Of a stretch of DNA of 64,000 nucleotides, positions 27,838 through 37,726 are shown piece by piece. Both the position numbers and the translations under genes were made by a program. Source of the stretch: Rickettsiales bacterium (GTDB lineage: Bacteria; Pseudomonadota; Alphaproteobacteria; Rickettsiales; SXRF01); assembly GCA_021299465.1 (NCBI GenBank), contig JAJTHB010000005.1, positions 237,044 through 301,043 of the forward strand. Direction: 5' to 3'. Every line of letters starts with the position of its first letter. Positions within the stretch are counted from its first letter, which is position 1. The notes beneath the pieces are model-generated. The model was not told the origin of the DNA. It ran no database searches and saw only the letters and a program-made list of their open reading frames with translations.

Positions 27838-29979
27838 ATGTTTAACATTACAAGAAAATCAATTGAATGGGGTGGTCGCACCCTTACGTTGGAAACAGGC
27901 CGTATTGCTCGCCAGGCTGATGGCGCGGTGCTAGCAACGTATGGCAACACCGTTGTACTTTGTACCGTTGTTGGCATGAAAGAGGCGCGGGCCGATGTCG
28001 ATTTCTTCCCGCTCACCGTTCATTATCAGGAAAAAGCTTTCGCTGCCGGTAAAATTCCTGGTGGCTTTTTCAAACGCGAAGGCAAGCCAAGCGAAAAAGA
28101 AGTGCTTACCTCGCGCCTGATCGATCGTCCGATCCGTCCGCTTTTTCCAGAAGGCTTTTACAACGAAGTTCAGGTTGTTTGCACGTTGTTGTCACATGAT
28201 CTTGAAAATGATCCGGATATTGTCGCGCTTGTTGGTACATCTGCAGCACTTACTATTTCCGGCATTCCGTTCATGGGCCCGATTGCTGCGGCACGCGTAG
28301 GTTATCAAGGCGGCCAGTACATGCTGAACCCAACCAAATCGCAGATGGCGGAAACACAGCTTGACCTCGTTGTCGCCGGCACAAAACGCTCGGTGCTGAT
28401 GGTAGAATCCGAAGCTAAAGAACTCTCAGAAGATATCATGCTCGGCGCCGTAATGTATGGCCATAAGCAGATGCAGCCGGTGATGGATATGATTGTCGAT
28501 ATGGCGGAGTCCTGCGCGAAAGACGCATGGGATTTTGCGAAGAAAGAAGATGCGGCCCTCGTTTCGCGCGTGCGCGAACTGGCTGAATCGGACCTGCGCG
28601 CAGCATATAAACTGCAAAGCAAACAGGATCGCTCAAACCGTCTGGATGAAATCAAATCGAAAGTTAAAGCTGCATTTGAAGGCTCAGGCATGGATGAGAA
28701 AACCATCGGCGGCCAGCTCAAGAAGCTTGAGCAAGACATTGTTCGCACCGACGTGGTCGAGAGCAAAAAACGTATCGACGGACGTGGTCCTGCTGATATT
28801 CGCCAGATTCTGTGTGAAGCAAGTGTACTTCCTCAAACGCATGGCTCAGCGCTCTTTACTCGCGGCGAGACACAGGCAATTGTGGTTGCAACTCTTGGCA
28901 CCAGTCAGGATGAGCAGGTTATCGATGCGCTTGAAGGTGAATATAAACAGAACTTCATGCTGCATTATAACTTCCCGCCTTATTCTACCGGTGAAACCGG
29001 CCGCATGAGTGGTCCGGGCCGCCGCGAGATTGGTCATGGCAAGCTGGCATGGCGCGCGATTCGTCCATTGCTTCCAACCAAAGAGGCTTTCCCTTACACG
29101 CTGCGCTGCGTTTCGGAAATTACCGAGTCTAACGGTTCGTCTTCAATGGCAACAGTGTGCGGCAGCTCACTGGCGCTCATGGATGCTGGTGTTCCACTGA
29201 AAGCACCGGTAGCAGGTATTGCGATGGGTCTTATTAAGGAGAAAAGTGGTTTCGTAGTGCTTTCTGATATTCTGGGTGATGAAGATCATCTCGGCGATAT
29301 GGATTTCAAAGTGGCAGGGACCCAGCAGGGTGTTACTGCGCTTCAAATGGATATCAAAATAGATGGTATCACCGAAGAAATCATGAAAGTCGCGCTGGAA
29401 CAAGCTCATCATGGCCGTAAGCATATTCTCGGCGAAATGGCGAAGGCGCTTGATACACCGCGTGGATCGGTTGGTAAAACAGCACCGCGTATCACCACCA
29501 TGACCATTCCGAAGGAAAAAATCCGTGAAGTGATTGGCAGCGGCGGTAAAGTCATTCGCGAGATCTGCGAAGTGAGCGGTGCGAAAGTTGATATTGAAGA
29601 TGACGGCACAATCAAAATCGCAGCAGTAAGCGAAGATCAGGGCAAAAAGGCTTATGAGATGATCTACGCGATCGTCGCCGAGCCTGAGATCGGTCAGATC
29701 TATACCGGCAAAGTCGTACGCATTGTTGATTTCGGCGCGTTCGTCAATTTCATGGGTCCAAAAGATGGCCTCATCCATATCAGCGAGCTGGCGGATTATC
29801 GCGTGGCAAAAGTTGAGGATGTGGTGAAAGAAGGCGATAGCGTGAAGGTCAAAGTTCTCGAGATGGATAATCGCGGTAAGATCCGCCTGTCCATGCGTGT
29901 GGTTGACCAGCAAACCGGCGAAGATATTTCTGAGCGTGTCGGTAAGCGCCAAAACAAAGAAGCTGCTAACGGCAACTAG
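27838..29979 (+). CDS. pnp: Polyribonucleotide nucleotidyltransferase (PNPase)
   Basis: PNPase degrades RNA 3'-5' phosphorolytically and is part of the degradosome. The 713-residue protein has two RNase PH domains: '[49 protein letters not shown]' region in the first, and '[15 protein letters not shown]' plus '[21 protein letters not shown]' in the second. A KH domain ('[17 protein letters not shown]') and an S1 domain ('[30 protein letters not shown]') follow. GAAAGGAA precedes the ATG. It ends the operon; a strong terminator follows 16 nt later. Confidence 0.98.
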   Translation: MFNITRKSIEWGGRTLTLETGRIARQADGAVLATYGNTVVLCTVVGMKEARADVDFFPLTVHYQEKAFAAGKIPGGFFKREGKPSEKEVLTSRLIDRPIRPLFPEGFYNEVQVVCTLLSHDLENDPDIVALVGTSAALTISGIPFMGPIAAARVGYQGGQYMLNPTKSQMAETQLDLVVAGTKRSVLMVESEAKELSEDIMLGAVMYGHKQMQPVMDMIVDMAESCAKDAWDFAKKEDAALVSRVRELAESDLRAAYKLQSKQDRSNRLDEIKSKVKAAFEGSGMDEKTIGGQLKKLEQDIVRTDVVESKKRIDGRGPADIRQILCEASVLPQTHGSALFTRGETQAIVVATLGTSQDEQVIDALEGEYKQNFMLHYNFPPYSTGETGRMSGPGRREIGHGKLAWRAIRPLLPTKEAFPYTLRCVSEITESNGSSSMATVCGSSLALMDAGVPLKAPVAGIAMGLIKEKSGFVVLSDILGDEDHLGDMDFKVAGTQQGVTALQMDIKIDGITEEIMKVALEQAHHGRKHILGEMAKALDTPRGSVGKTAPRITTMTIPKEKIREVIGSGGKVIREICEVSGAKVDIEDDGTIKIAAVSEDQGKKAYEMIYAIVAEPEIGQIYTGKVVRIVDFGAFVNFMGPKDGLIHISELADYRVAKVEDVVKEGDSVKVKVLEMDNRGKIRLSMRVVDQQTGEDISERVGKRQNKEAANGN

Positions 29980-29995
29980 TTGTAGCGATAACTAA

Positions 29996-30029
29996 AGCCC
30001 TCGCTAGCTATGCTGCGAGGGCTTTTTTT
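29996..30029 (+). terminator. Rho-independent terminator after pnp
   Basis: AGCCCTCGC (29996-30004) pairs perfectly with GCGAGGGCT (30015-30023) and is followed by a T7 run. It closes the rimP-to-pnp operon. The stop codon of the convergent small gene lies at its edge. Confidence 0.9.
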
Positions 30030-30216
30030 ATAACAGGTAAATAATCAGAGCGATGACGGCAGCGGAAAGCACCAGCGCAATGAATAGCGCTAGGGCATCA
30101 TGCTTCTTGTCGCCTTCAAAAGGAAATACATAGGCCGCAAGGCCTGAGGCAAGCCACCAGATTGGCGCTACAAACACATACTGAAAAAACTTCGCAACGA
30201 TAAAAATCAATTCCAT
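30028..30216 (-). CDS. Small two-helix membrane protein of unknown function
   Basis: The 62-residue protein starts 'MELIFIVAKFFQYVFVAPIWW', has a hydrophobic helix, a short polar loop 'FEGDKKHD' and a second helix ('ALALFIALVLSAAVIALIIYLL') to its end. No family is recognised. An alternative ATG nine codons upstream lies in the T-run of a terminator and is less likely. No good Shine-Dalgarno is seen, so expression is uncertain. It is convergent with pnp. Confidence 0.5.
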   Translation of the reverse strand: MELIFIVAKFFQYVFVAPIWWLASGLAAYVFPFEGDKKHDALALFIALVLSAAVIALIIYLL

Positions 30217-30243
30217 TGGCTTTGTTTTCCAAATTGCAGGCAT

Positions 30244-30280
30244 AAAAAAAGGGGCCTAATTCTCAGGCCCCTTATTTTTA
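30244..30280 (-). terminator. Bidirectional rho-independent terminator
   Basis: GGGGCCT (30251-30257) and AGGCCCC (30265-30271) form a perfect GC stem with an A-run to the left and a T-rich run to the right. On the minus strand it terminates the histone-like gene that ends at 30291. Confidence 0.88.
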
Positions 30281-30290
30281 GCTATTAGTA

Positions 30291-30500
30291 CTAGAAGCGA
30301 ATGGTGCTAACTTTTTTAGCTGCCATCATACCCATACCCATTTTTGGCTTGGATGATTTAGATGGTTTTTTCGCAACTTTTTTAGCTACTTTTTTAGCTA
30401 CTTTTTTTTTTGCGACCTTTTTGGCCACTTTCTTTTTTGGTGCTGCTTTTTTCTTAGCTGCTGGTTTTTTAGCAGCTGCTTTTTTTGCCTTCTTAATCAT
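30291..30500 (-). CDS. Histone H1-like Lys/Ala-rich DNA-binding peptide
   Basis: The 69-residue, extremely basic protein begins 'MIKKAKKAAAKKPAAKK' and contains repeated 'KKVAKK' pentads and hexads, ending 'PKMGMGMMAAKKVSTIRF'. This resembles the C-terminal tail of eukaryotic H1, the chlamydial Hc1/Hc2 proteins and AlgP-like proteins, so nucleoid or RNA binding is likely. ATG 30500 has GGAG 7 nt upstream; an earlier in-frame start would add 24 unrelated residues. A strong terminator follows. The repeats are encoded by near-identical AAA/GCT-rich codons, so length may vary between strains. Confidence 0.75.
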   Translation of the reverse strand: MIKKAKKAAAKKPAAKKKAAPKKKVAKKVAKKKVAKKVAKKVAKKPSKSSKPKMGMGMMAAKKVSTIRF

Positions 30501-30834
30501 AAAAGACTCCATAAGTTGATTATTTGTATTGACCCGTGTTTGAATCAACACACGTGATATATAACCCAGCAATTATAAATTTTTTATTAATGCATCGCTG
30601 TTGTGAGAGTGGCAATGCAACTTTAAAAATAGCATCTAAAATTATTGTTCCACATACGGAACAATAATGAATAACGAAAATAGCAAGGAAAAAAGCGCGC
30701 TGCAGATGAATCGCAAAGTTGTGAGATTCAGTTTAATGATGCATCTCAAACTAAAGTAAGATACCAACTAATGCTGGAAAATCATTACGAGTGTGATATA
30801 AAAAACACAATAAATAATCACGGTGAATGAACCA
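30501..30834. other. Intergenic stretch of 334 bp
   Basis: This AT-rich gap separates the divergent histone-like gene and the LapG-like gene and should contain both promoters, though no hexamer pair is convincing. It holds a perfect 11-bp inverted repeat at 30641-30668 and a 30-codon open frame (30667-30759) whose ATG overlaps the right arm. Nothing else is recognised. Confidence 0.6.
30641..30668. repeat. Perfect 11-bp inverted repeat
   Basis: ATTATTGTTCC and GGAACAATAAT flank the 6-bp spacer ACATAC with no mismatch. It could be an operator for a dimeric regulator (GTTCC-N6-GGAAC core) or a short RNA hairpin. It has no T-run, so it is not a typical terminator. Confidence 0.6.
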
Positions 30835-31503
30835 ATGAATGCAAATTACTGCTGCAAACCGATAGCGCTAGTTGTTTTATCATGCCTAATTATTCTTGCG
30901 CTATCGCCACATGAAGCAGCCGCTGATGCTAAACATTCCTACTTTGTAATGACCGAGAGCAAGTCCTCTAACCTTCGTCCATTTCCTAAATGGACGGGCA
31001 TGATGGAGCGCCAAATCGCGGAAAATAAATTACCCGATGAAGAATGTGGTAAACAGAAGTTTCACCCATGCGTCGTCAAAGATTGGCGCGCACTAATAAG
31101 TGAAATCAAAGAAAAGCCGCTTCGTGATCAGGTTGAATCAATTAATCGCTGGGCTAACGATCACCCCTATATTGTGGATCAACTAAATTGGGGGATGGAA
31201 GATTTCTGGGTAACGCCTTACGAGTTTATGGCGATCAGCGGTGACTGCGAAGATTATGCCATCGCTAAATATTACTCGCTGCGAGCACTTGGTGTGCCGG
31301 AAGATCAGATGCGCATTATGATTGTTCAGGATTTTAATCTCGGCGGGATTATTCATGCGATACTTGGCATCTACGTGGATGATGAGCTGCTCATTTTAGA
31401 TAACCAGATTAAACAAGTAATGCCGGCTATGAATATCTACCACTATCGTCCTATTTATGGTGTCAATGAAAGCTGGTGGTGGGCTTACACACCCCTTAGT
31501 TGA
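30835..31503 (+). CDS. Periplasmic transglutaminase-like cysteine protease (BTLCP/LapG-type)
   Basis: The 222-residue protein has an N-terminal signal or anchor ('PIALVVLSCLIILALS') and a bacterial transglutaminase-like cysteine proteinase domain. This shows 'WRALISEIKEKPLRDQVESINRWAND', the catalytic Cys in 'ISGDCEDYAIAKYYSLRALGVPEDQM' near residue 136, the His in 'GIIHAILGIYVDDELLILDN' and the Asp right after. LapG members of this family cut large surface adhesins from the outer membrane when released by the c-di-GMP receptor LapD. The next gene, 61 nt on, encodes a membrane protein with a degenerate HD-GYP domain. ATG 30835 is chosen; a GTG four codons earlier is possible. No adhesin gene is in the window. 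Confidence 0.82.
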   Translation: MNANYCCKPIALVVLSCLIILALSPHEAAADAKHSYFVMTESKSSNLRPFPKWTGMMERQIAENKLPDEECGKQKFHPCVVKDWRALISEIKEKPLRDQVESINRWANDHPYIVDQLNWGMEDFWVTPYEFMAISGDCEDYAIAKYYSLRALGVPEDQMRIMIVQDFNLGGIIHAILGIYVDDELLILDNQIKQVMPAMNIYHYRPIYGVNESWWWAYTPLS

Positions 31504-31564
31504 TTATTGTTTGGTCATCGGGCGTTTTTTTTGATAAAACGCCATGAAACACTGGAGTTTAGTT

Positions 31565-33727
31565 ATGTCTGCCATCGACACATTACCGAATGACTCAGAA
31601 GATAAAACAAAAGAGCCTGAGGCAACCAATTTTTCGCCGCGCATGTACGGCATCGTGCTTCTGGTCGTTGCTATTATTATTACCGGCATTTTCTTTATCA
31701 GTAAATTCACCCAGATGGACCTGACAAGGGATTTGCAGACCTGGCAGGAAAAGCTCAACCTGATTGCGGAAAGCCGTAGTAAGGAAGTAAGCGGTTGGGT
31801 GGGTGGCAACTTCGCAGAGCTGCACAAGCTATCTGATAACCCTGCACTTCAGCTTTATTTAAGCGAGTTGCAATCGATAGCGCAGAATGGAACCCAGCAA
31901 CATACCGAAGAGCCGGCACAGAAGACTTACCTTCGCAATTTGCTAATGTTTACCGCTGAGCGCGCAGGCTATATCACCTCAAATGTATCAGCTTCACAAA
32001 TAAGGGCTAATATTGAAGAAAATGCTGATAGCGGCCTTGCGGTGCTGGATGCAAAAAACAAGATTGTTGTTTCCAGCGCTACCTCACCTCTCGTCACCGA
32101 GCAAATCTTGAAACATGCCGCTGAATCGCAGGCGGGCAGGGATGGGTTTGTTGACGTCAGTAAAAATGGCGATAAGCTTCAAATCGGCTTTAGCGTTCCA
32201 ATCTTTTCTATTCAAGGCGAACGCAATGCCAATGCTCAAATTGGTCGCGTCGTTGGTATTAAAACCGTTGATGCTGATTTCTTTGCATTATTGAAACACC
32301 CGGGCGTTACCGAGCAAACACTGGAAACCGTATTGGTTCGCAAGGCGGACAAAAAAATAGAGTTTCTGTCACCGCTTCAGGATGGCTCGAGTGCATTAGC
32401 CAAGCAGGTCGATTTCATGCCCGACCGCACGGTTGAGGGTAGCCTTATTGAAACGGTCGGCAGCTTTAGCAGCGAAAAAAATGACTATCGTAACCGTAAG
32501 GTGCTTGCTACCTCTCGTACCATTGAGAACACGCCATGGACGCTAATGGTGAAGGTCGATCGCAAAGAAGCTCTTACAGAAAGTGACCAGCGCCGCGCAA
32601 GCATGATCATGTTCTTTTTCTTCCTGATTGCCACGATTGTGCTGATTATCTTTGCCGTTTGGTGGCATGCGCATTCCAAGCGCGCGATGATGATGTCGTA
32701 TCATTTCAAAAAAATTGCCTCGGAAGCGCGTGCACAAGAAAAGCTTTTGCGCCTGGTTGCCGATCATCAGCCGGAGCCTATTTTCATACTGGATCAAAAT
32801 TACCGCTTTCACTTTGCCAATCAGAAAACCTCTGAAAATGCAGATATGAGCGCCCAAGGGTTGATCGGAAAATCAATCAATGATGTTCGTGGAACAGCGC
32901 GCGCCGAACGATTAATTGGCCAGTGCGAAAAGGCCAGCCTTGAAAACAGAACGGTTTATGGGATCTCGCAGGTTATAGAAGGTGGTCAGGAGCGTATCAT
33001 TCGGTCAGCTTATGTGCCGCTCGATCACATTCCTATCGCCAGCCTGCCGGAACCTACACCCGGCATATTGGTTGTTGAACAGGATATCAGCGAGGTGGTG
33101 CATGAGCGCGAGCAACGTATCCAGACTCATAACCAACTCATTCAGACACTCATAAGGCTAGTTGATAAACGTGATCCTTACGCTGCTGATCATTCCATGC
33201 TGGTGTCCCACATCGCCTGCGAAATCGCGATTGAGATGGAGCTTGATAATACGATGGTGGAAACGGCGCGCATTGCTGGCAGCCTGATGAATATCGGTAA
33301 GATCGTCGTGCCACACGAGCTGCTGACTAAATCCGAGAAACTGACGGACGAAGAGCGCCGCGTGATTCAGGAATCGATGTTTGTGGCCGCTGACTTGGTC
33401 AAATCCATTCAGTTTGAAGGCCCCGTTGTTGAAACGCTTAGACAGTGGCAGGAGCGCTGGGACGGTACAGGTCCGCTGGGTCTTCAGGCGGAAAAAATCA
33501 TCATCTCCGCTCGTATCATTGCGGCGGCCAACGCCTTCATCGGTATGATCAGCCCGCGCTCATGGCGCAATGCCATTGCCATCGGCGCCGCCAATAAATT
33601 CCTGCTTGATCAATCCGATATTCTGTTTGATCGCAGGGTTGTGGTGGCGCTGATCAGCTATGTTGAAAACCACCATGGACACGCATGGCTTAATAAAATG
33701 CTCGATGAGAAGAAAAAAGCGGCTTAG
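31565..33727 (+). CDS. Membrane sensor with PAS and degenerate HD-GYP domain
   Basis: The 720-residue protein has one membrane helix near residues 27-47, a periplasmic domain of about 300 residues (dCache-like by length and position), and a second helix near 346-368. A cytoplasmic PAS domain ('[24 protein letters not shown]') and a C-terminal HD domain (about 525-715) follow. In a true HD-GYP phosphodiesterase one expects LHDIGK; here it reads '[15 protein letters not shown]', so both metal ligands (His, Asp) are gone. HHE-DG-GYP is reduced to '[13 protein letters not shown]'. Catalysis is therefore unlikely and a ligand-sensing role is inferred. GGAG 7 nt before ATG 31565 fixes the start. 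It lies just after a LapG-like protease and converges on parC (4-nt overlap). Confidence 0.8.
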   Translation: MSAIDTLPNDSEDKTKEPEATNFSPRMYGIVLLVVAIIITGIFFISKFTQMDLTRDLQTWQEKLNLIAESRSKEVSGWVGGNFAELHKLSDNPALQLYLSELQSIAQNGTQQHTEEPAQKTYLRNLLMFTAERAGYITSNVSASQIRANIEENADSGLAVLDAKNKIVVSSATSPLVTEQILKHAAESQAGRDGFVDVSKNGDKLQIGFSVPIFSIQGERNANAQIGRVVGIKTVDADFFALLKHPGVTEQTLETVLVRKADKKIEFLSPLQDGSSALAKQVDFMPDRTVEGSLIETVGSFSSEKNDYRNRKVLATSRTIENTPWTLMVKVDRKEALTESDQRRASMIMFFFFLIATIVLIIFAVWWHAHSKRAMMMSYHFKKIASEARAQEKLLRLVADHQPEPIFILDQNYRFHFANQKTSENADMSAQGLIGKSINDVRGTARAERLIGQCEKASLENRTVYGISQVIEGGQERIIRSAYVPLDHIPIASLPEPTPGILVVEQDISEVVHEREQRIQTHNQLIQTLIRLVDKRDPYAADHSMLVSHIACEIAIEMELDNTMVETARIAGSLMNIGKIVVPHELLTKSEKLTDEERRVIQESMFVAADLVKSIQFEGPVVETLRQWQERWDGTGPLGLQAEKIIISARIIAAANAFIGMISPRSWRNAIAIGAANKFLLDQSDILFDRRVVVALISYVENHHGHAWLNKMLDEKKKAA

Positions 33728-35952
33728 CTAAACCGGTTGGTTCTTGGGAAGCCCGTTGGGGGCAGGCGGCCGGCGTCAGCGCGGTTGCCCAGCCAAGCCT
33801 TCAGGTCTGTTTCAACACGGACTTTGCCACCAAGCTGCCAGCTTAAGCCTTCTTTCAGCTTGAAGACTTTGACATCTGCGAGCGTCGCATCCTTGTATTT
33901 CTGAAGCGCAACACCCTGGCCTTTTTTCATTGGCGGGATTTGCGAGATTGGGAAGATGAGCAGCTTACGATTCTCGCCCATCACCGCAACATGATCACCA
34001 CTTGCTTCCACGCACACCACCGCCTTATGGCCAGCCATAGGCGTTAGGATCTGTTTGCCGTTTTTGGTTTGCGCCACGACATCGGCGCTATCGACCACAA
34101 AACCTTTACCGTTAGAAGCCGCAAGCAGCAGCTTTTTGGCCTCATCATAAATTGAGATAGCAACGATTTCGCTATCCGCCTCCATCTCGACCATCAAGCG
34201 TACCGGCTCGCCATAACCCTTGCCGCGAGGTATTTTATCACAGGGCAGGGTGTAGAAGCGGCCATTGGAACCAAACAGCAGCAGTTTATCGGTGGTTTGC
34301 GCTTCAAGCGAGAATTTTGCTTCATCGCCTTCTTTATATTTTACCTCATCAAGGTTAAGCCCATGGCCTTTGACGGCGCGTAGCCAGCCCATCGCAGAAT
34401 AGAAAATTGTGATCGGTTCTTTTTCGACAAAGGCCTCGATATCGATGACCTTGCCCACAGGTGCATCGGCAAATTGCGTGCGGCGGCGGCCAAGCGGCGT
34501 TTTTTTGCCGAAGCGAGTTTGAATGTCCTTGATCTCTTCACCGATTTTTACCCAGCGTTTTTCTTCGGATTTAAGCAGCGCGTTCAGTTCTTTTTGTTCT
34601 TTGCTCAGCTCGGTATGTTCGCCTTTGATCTCAAACTCCTCGAGTTTGCGCAGGCTACGCAGGCGCGTATTCAAAATAGCCTCGGCCTGAATATCGGAGA
34701 GCTTCCATTTCTTCATAATCACCGGCTTGGGATCATCCTCACGGCGAATGATTTTAATCAGCTCGTCGAGGTTGAGGTAGGCAACCAGCAAACCATCCAG
34801 AATTTCAAGCCGGTGTGCGATCTTGCCAAGGCGGAATTTCGAACGGCGCGTGAGCACTTCCATGCGATGTTCAAGAAACGCCAGCAGCAGATCCTTGAGG
34901 TTCATCACTTGCGGCGCACCTTGTGCGTTTAGCACATTGAGGTTCAGGTTGAAACGTGACTCAAGGTCGGTGCTCTTAAATAGCGATTCCATGAGCATTT
35001 CAGGATCAACCGTGCGGCTTTTTGGCTCCAGCACGATGCGGATATCTTCTGCCGATTCATCGCGGATATTGCCAAGGAAAGGCAGTTTTTTGTTTTTGAA
35101 CTTTTCGGCGATATCTTCCATCAGCTTGTTTTTCTGAACCTGATAGGGAATCTCGCTGATGACGATCTGGTAAAGCCCGTGGCTTAACTCTTCCTTTTCC
35201 CATTTCGCTCGCACACGGATTGAGCCGCGGCCTGTTTCATAAGCGGTCCGGATATTCTCGTCGGTCTCAACAATCACGCCGCCGGTTGGGAAATCCGGCC
35301 CTTGCATGCGCGTCACTAAGTTGCGCACCGTGCAGTCCGGTTTTTCAATCAAATACAGCAGCGCCTCGCAGATCTCACCCACATTATGCGGCGGAATGGA
35401 AGTCGCCATACCGACGGCGATGCCTTCCGAGCCGTTAGCCAGCAGATTTGGGAAAGCGGCGGGCATCACCACCGGCTCTTCCTCCGAGCCGTCATAGGTC
35501 GGGCGGAAATCAACGGTATCATCATCAATACCGTTCATCAGCGCCATCGCGACATCGGTCAGGCGCGCTTCGGTGTATCGCATCGCGGCGGCGTTATCGC
35601 CGTCAACCGAGCCAAAATTCCCCTGGCCTTCGACCAGTGTGTAGCGCACCGCAAAGGACTGGGCGAGGCGCACCATCGCGTCATACACCGCTGTATCACC
35701 GTGCGGGTGGTATTTACCGATCACATCGCCCACTACACGCGCGCATTTTTTATAGCCGGATTTCGGGTCAAGCCGAAGCTGCAACATTGCATAGAGCAGG
35801 CGGCGATGCACCGGCTTTAAGCCATCGCGCACATCGGGCAGCGAACGCGCGGTGATCGTCGAAAGTGCATAGGCTAAATATTTTTCTTCCAGCGTCGTGC
35901 GGAAGGAAACGAGCTGCAGGTTTTCAGTTTTCTTGGTGGGTGTTTTGGTCAT
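33724..35952 (-). CDS. parC: DNA topoisomerase IV subunit A
   Basis: ParC cuts and rejoins DNA to separate daughter chromosomes, together with ParE (not in the window). The 742-residue protein has '[27 protein letters not shown]', the quinolone-region '[20 protein letters not shown]' and the catalytic Tyr in '[11 protein letters not shown]' near residue 125. A coiled-coil gate region follows, then a reduced C-terminal beta-pinwheel with a GyrA-like repeat pattern ('[17 protein letters not shown]'). Length and the missing GyrA-box favour ParC over GyrA. It converges on the upstream sensor gene and follows recO on the same strand with a 12-nt gap. Confidence 0.95.
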   Translation of the reverse strand: MTKTPTKKTENLQLVSFRTTLEEKYLAYALSTITARSLPDVRDGLKPVHRRLLYAMLQLRLDPKSGYKKCARVVGDVIGKYHPHGDTAVYDAMVRLAQSFAVRYTLVEGQGNFGSVDGDNAAAMRYTEARLTDVAMALMNGIDDDTVDFRPTYDGSEEEPVVMPAAFPNLLANGSEGIAVGMATSIPPHNVGEICEALLYLIEKPDCTVRNLVTRMQGPDFPTGGVIVETDENIRTAYETGRGSIRVRAKWEKEELSHGLYQIVISEIPYQVQKNKLMEDIAEKFKNKKLPFLGNIRDESAEDIRIVLEPKSRTVDPEMLMESLFKSTDLESRFNLNLNVLNAQGAPQVMNLKDLLLAFLEHRMEVLTRRSKFRLGKIAHRLEILDGLLVAYLNLDELIKIIRREDDPKPVIMKKWKLSDIQAEAILNTRLRSLRKLEEFEIKGEHTELSKEQKELNALLKSEEKRWVKIGEEIKDIQTRFGKKTPLGRRRTQFADAPVGKVIDIEAFVEKEPITIFYSAMGWLRAVKGHGLNLDEVKYKEGDEAKFSLEAQTTDKLLLFGSNGRFYTLPCDKIPRGKGYGEPVRLMVEMEADSEIVAISIYDEAKKLLLAASNGKGFVVDSADVVAQTKNGKQILTPMAGHKAVVCVEASGDHVAVMGENRKLLIFPISQIPPMKKGQGVALQKYKDATLADVKVFKLKEGLSWQLGGKVRVETDLKAWLGNRADAGRLPPTGFPRTNRFS

Positions 35953-35964
35953 AGGCGCGAGAAA

Positions 35965-36708
35965 CTACAGGCTTTCTGCGGCTTTGTAAAGGATTTGCTT
36001 CAGCCTTTGCCTAGCTGGCGGCATCTTTTTTCCATGCGGCTCAAGTAGCCAGTGCTCCAGGAAATAGGCGGTGAGGGTTAGACCGTTGTTCACATCCCCG
36101 TGAAGGTGGGCATCTAATCTCACTGCAGACTCCCCGCTTTCGCGGGGACTTAGAAAACGAGGCAATCTCAGTAACCGATCTTTATACGGCTCCCCTGCCT
36201 CGCGTGAAACGGCGCGGCCGGATTTGGGGGAGACATAGATAAGATCATGCGTCTGGCCGGTGGCAGCGCAGCAAGTCAAGTCAAGCCCATAGCCGGTTTC
36301 CGCAAGGATCAGCATTTCAAAATGAATATAACCGTGCCATGAAAAATCCTCCAACAAATGAAGGAAATGATCATAAAGCCTGGGGTAAGGGTGGCGCTCC
36401 GGCAGAGCCTGCTCGAGCAGCGCGCAGGCCGATGTCAGCATCGCTAGTTTTTCTTCATCTTGCATGATGAGCGCGGCGTGGCTTCTTTGCGGTTCGAGCT
36501 TGAACATACCGATATGCTCGGAAAGCCGAGCGCTCCAGCTTGCGCTAACTAGGTTTCCCTGCTGAATGATCCCCCAGTTGGTTTTGGAAAAAGCGCCTTT
36601 CACCACGCCCGCTACCACACCATGATCGCGCGCAAACACGCGCAGTATCGCGCTGGTTTCGCCATGCCGGCGTACTGCCAGGATAATCGCGCTATCGCTC
36701 CAGTGCAT
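35965..36708 (-). CDS. recO: DNA repair protein RecO
   Basis: RecO loads RecA with RecR in gap repair. The 247-residue protein has the N-terminal OB fold 'DSAIILAVRRHGETSAILRVFARDHGVVAGVVKGAFS', a helical middle with 'YPRLYDHFLHLLEDF', 'YIHFEMLILAETGYGLDLTCCAATGQTHDLIYVSPKSGRAVS', and ends 'LPPARQRLKQIL'-like. Canonical zinc cysteines are only partly kept. Near residues 187-193 the codons cross a perfect 7-bp palindrome and give 'SPRESGES', which looks like a repeat-derived insertion. It overlaps the upstream GNAT gene by 17 nt and precedes parC. Confidence 0.92.
   Translation of the reverse strand: MHWSDSAIILAVRRHGETSAILRVFARDHGVVAGVVKGAFSKTNWGIIQQGNLVSASWSARLSEHIGMFKLEPQRSHAALIMQDEEKLAMLTSACALLEQALPERHPYPRLYDHFLHLLEDFSWHGYIHFEMLILAETGYGLDLTCCAATGQTHDLIYVSPKSGRAVSREAGEPYKDRLLRLPRFLSPRESGESAVRLDAHLHGDVNNGLTLTAYFLEHWLLEPHGKKMPPARQRLKQILYKAAESL
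36131..36148. repeat. Short GC palindrome inside recO
   Basis: TCCCCGC and GCGGGGA form a perfect 7-bp stem with a 4-bp TTTC loop. Such CCCCGCGAAAGCGGGG hairpins are common ends of dispersed palindromic repeats in proteobacteria. Here it lies in frame within recO. Confidence 0.5.
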
Positions 36709-37156
36709 CGGGCGATATTTTCATTTTTACATGCATTAAGCCTTCGAGCATGTAGGGCTCTGTGATGGCAATGTAGCCCAGCGATTCATAAAAATTCTTC
36801 AGCTGTGCCTGGGCTTCAATGATGAGCGGCTGATTGTTATACATGCGGAATGTTTCGCGCACCGCATCCATCATCAGCTTCGCGCCGAGTTTCTGGCCGC
36901 GATAATCCTGATCGATGACTAACCTGCCGATCGCCGGCTCTTTATGTTTAAGCCCGGGCGGTAGGATGCGCGCCGCGCCGATGAGCCTCTCCCCATCAAA
37001 CAAACACAAGTGCTGGCAGCGATCATCCAGACCATCGATATCGAGATAAACAATGTTTTGCTCAACCACGAAAATTTTCGAACGCAGCTGAAGCAAATCA
37101 TAAAGATGTTTTTTGCTGAGCGACTTGAAGGAAAAGAGTTTGGTTTCGTATGGCAT
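36692..37156 (-). CDS. ElaA-like GNAT acetyltransferase
   Basis: The 154-residue protein has the ElaA-family start 'SLSKKHLYDLLQLRSKIFVVEQNIVYLDIDGLDD', then 'LIGAARILPPG', the acetyl-CoA loop 'IGRLVIDQDYRGQKLGAKLM' and 'EAQAQLKNFYESLGYIAI'. The substrate is unknown. ATG 37156 directly abuts the T-run of the upstream gene's terminator, leaving no room for a normal ribosome site; an in-frame start 16 codons earlier would read through the terminator stem. It overlaps recO by 17 nt. Confidence 0.85.
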   Translation of the reverse strand: MPYETKLFSFKSLSKKHLYDLLQLRSKIFVVEQNIVYLDIDGLDDRCQHLCLFDGERLIGAARILPPGLKHKEPAIGRLVIDQDYRGQKLGAKLMMDAVRETFRMYNNQPLIIEAQAQLKNFYESLGYIAITEPYMLEGLMHVKMKISPDALER

Positions 37157-37190
37157 AAAAAAACCCCGGCGAATGGCCGGGGCTTTTTTA
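37157..37190 (-). terminator. Rho-independent terminator (both directions possible)
   Basis: CCCCGGC (37164-37170) and GCCGGGG (37176-37182) make a perfect stem with a T7 run on the minus strand. It terminates the gene ending at 37210, and its U-run touches the ATG of the following GNAT gene. Confidence 0.88.
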
Positions 37191-37209
37191 TCATAAAATA
37201 GCAAAGACG

Positions 37210-37587
37210 CTATTGCTGATTCGGCTGGCCTGCTGGATTAGCAGTAGCTGGAGCCGGAGCAGATGGCGTGCCAGCAGCAGGAGCGAGCTGAGCGTTGGCT
37301 TCAGCAGCCATTTCTTCAGCGGTTTTAGCAACATCTTGCGCAGCCTGATCAACGGCCTGCTGGGTGCCTTCAACAGCTTGGCTTGCAGCTTCCTGAGCTT
37401 TTTGGGTTGCTTCTTTAGCAGCTTGTTCAGCGCGTTCAAACGAACCGGCAGGAGCAGGTGATTGCTGCTCAGCCGTTACGTTCGGCTGCTGGCTGGTTTG
37501 GTTGAGATTGATACCAAAGAATGCGGCAAGCGCGAGAATGATAAAACCGAAAATAATCATCGGCATGTTGGATTTTTGCTGAGACAT
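37210..37587 (-). CDS. Membrane-anchored Ala/Gln-rich coiled-coil protein
   Basis: The 125-residue protein has an N-terminal hydrophobic helix ('MPMIIFGFIILALAAFFGI', residues 8-26), then an alanine/glutamine/glutamate-rich segment with 'AAKEATQKAQEAASQAVEGTQ'-type heptads that should form a long helix or coiled coil. It ends with a Pro/Ala tail. The tail is probably periplasmic. No enzyme domain is present. AGGA stands 8-9 nt before the ATG. A strong terminator follows. The function is unknown; the composition recalls small envelope-spanning or late-embryogenesis-like proteins. Confidence 0.7.
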   Translation of the reverse strand: MSQQKSNMPMIIFGFIILALAAFFGINLNQTSQQPNVTAEQQSPAPAGSFERAEQAAKEATQKAQEAASQAVEGTQQAVDQAAQDVAKTAEEMAAEANAQLAPAAGTPSAPAPATANPAGQPNQQ

Positions 37588-37726
37588 AACAGACTTCCTG
37601 TAGATTGGTTAATAAAAGCGTTAACAGTGCTAGGGTTAGTATGAAAGTTTACTAATTGCAAGCTAAACGGGCACTAAATAGATTAGCGACAGATTAAATC
37701 TATGTAATGATAAAAGCCTCTATTTA

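Noticed and set aside
29167-29952. Long open frame antisense to pnp (261 codons)
   Set aside because: It mirrors the codon pattern of pnp, has no domain and no ribosome site; it is a shadow of a real gene.
30301-30500. Tandem DNA repeat of TTTTTAGC units
   Set aside because: Explained by Lys/Ala codons of the histone-like peptide on the minus strand, with a good ribosome site.
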